64,000 bases of DNA from Planctomyces sp. (GTDB lineage: Bacteria; Planctomycetota; Planctomycetia; Planctomycetales; Planctomycetaceae): positions 59,304 to 123,303 of the forward strand of contig JAHBXW010000015.1 in the NCBI GenBank assembly GCA_019636235.1. Reading direction: 5' to 3'. The notes beneath the pieces are model-generated. The model saw only the letters and a list, made by a program, of their open reading frames with translations. It did no database searches and was not told the DNA's origin. The position numbers and the translations under genes were made by a program. Positions 63,539 through 64,000 of this stretch are shown in pieces; positions within the stretch are counted from its first letter, which is position 1; each line of letters begins with the position of its first letter.

Positions 63539-64000
63539 TCACTTGAAAATCGCCACATCAGTCGGTGACAGGATTTTGTGACCCCACGCCCGGTGCAAAC
63601 CCGGAACTTCCACTTCCCGGGCTGCGATCTCCGGCTCAAAACAGTGTACCACAAGACTGCCATTGGACCGCTGAAAACATATAGCCCGATCGGGGGAAAC
63701 AGCAAGCTGATATGCCGGTCCTAAGACGCGCGCCTCCCCATTCGCGACATTTCGCAGAGTCGCGATCGAATCAGCAATCGTTATGCATTCGTCCACGTTC
63801 CACAAGCCATATGCCGCAACGCCGTCGCACAGCACGCTTGACTCCTTGAGCATAGGCGAATCTTTATACTCCACTCTGGGCATCCCATTTTCATTGACAG
63901 TGCCAACAAACAGCCTGTCGCCACTTAAGGAGAATGACGCAAACGGCCAAGTGCCTATCGTTTTCATTTCAATCGTATCGATAACGTGGAATCTGGTGAC
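63539..64000 (-). CDS. Beta-propeller-like protein, 5' end outside window
   Basis: The frame is open to the right edge (V-T-R-F-H-V-I-D-T-I-E precedes the first Met at 63967), so the N-terminal part is missing. The visible ~154 residues alternate short hydrophobic strands and turns: 'WPFASFSLSGDRLFVGTVN', 'DECITIADSIATLRNVANGE', 'YQLAVSPDRAICFQRSNGSLVVHCFEPE'. This is a WD40/YVTN-like propeller rhythm. Base use is visibly more AT-rich than in all upstream genes. Function unknown. Confidence 0.7.
   Translation of the reverse strand, partial: VTRFHVIDTIEMKTIGTWPFASFSLSGDRLFVGTVNENGMPRVEYKDSPMLKESSVLCDGVAAYGLWNVDECITIADSIATLRNVANGEARVLGPAYQLAVSPDRAICFQRSNGSLVVHCFEPEIAAREVEVPGLHRAWGHKILSPTDVAIFK

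Noticed and set aside
63019..63705. 228-codon minus frame across the right-hand gap
   Set aside because: Overlaps the propeller-like gene in another frame and shows no ordered segments.

Overview
This is a GC-rich bacterial chromosome segment, most probably from a planctomycete (Planctomycetales/Planctomycetia). The lineage call rests on gene content: several PQQ-type beta-propeller proteins with signal peptides, ThuA and DUF1080 proteins, a propeller/cytochrome c fusion, the tetrahydromethanopterin C1 genes mch and a DUF447 flavoprotein, and a split tad pilus operon. I saw no rRNA, tRNA, CRISPR array, IS element or phage genes. Both ends cut through genes.

Region 1 (1-12.3 kb) is one arm of a contractile injection (type VI secretion-like) locus, all on the + strand. 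A very large protein with a caspase-like N-terminus and a von Willebrand A domain is followed by two Hcp tube proteins, a VgrG spike, an FHA-domain protein, a PAAR tip, two cell-wall hydrolases (an M15-type zinc peptidase and a peptidoglycan-binding amidase-like protein) and a protein whose tail resembles an ADP-ribosyltransferase-like toxin. The sheath, baseplate and ATPase genes are not in the window and may lie upstream. This is the best candidate for an under-described system: a caspase-like/vWA protein tied to a VgrG-PAAR effector set with no obvious immunity genes.

Region 2 (12.2-33.5 kb) holds mostly housekeeping and lineage-specific genes. These are DUF447, a large exported protein of unknown function, a divergent katA/oxyR pair with a recognisable OxyR box over the oxyR start, PQQ-propeller proteins, a ThuA protein, an HD-domain protein, ftsH and mch. 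Mch and DUF447 together point to H4MPT-linked formaldehyde/formate metabolism.

Region 3 (33.5-42.3 kb) carries cpaF-tadB-tadC on the minus strand, an acyl-CoA dehydrogenase-like gene, uvrB with an unusual arginine/glycine-rich tail, and an orphan nuoJ.

Region 4 (42.5-58.5 kb) is core metabolism and quality control: clpX, asnB, glgA, glycerate kinase in an operon with an alpha/beta-hydrolase lacking its serine, DUF1080, and aroC. It also holds a small barnase-like protein, a DUF2325 protein, a degenerate SDR coupled to a DUF423 membrane protein, and chrA.

Region 5 (58.7-64 kb) has a propeller/c-type cytochrome protein, a TlpA-like lipoprotein, a DUF3634-like protein, a single-pass membrane protein and a truncated, visibly AT-richer propeller-like gene at the right edge.
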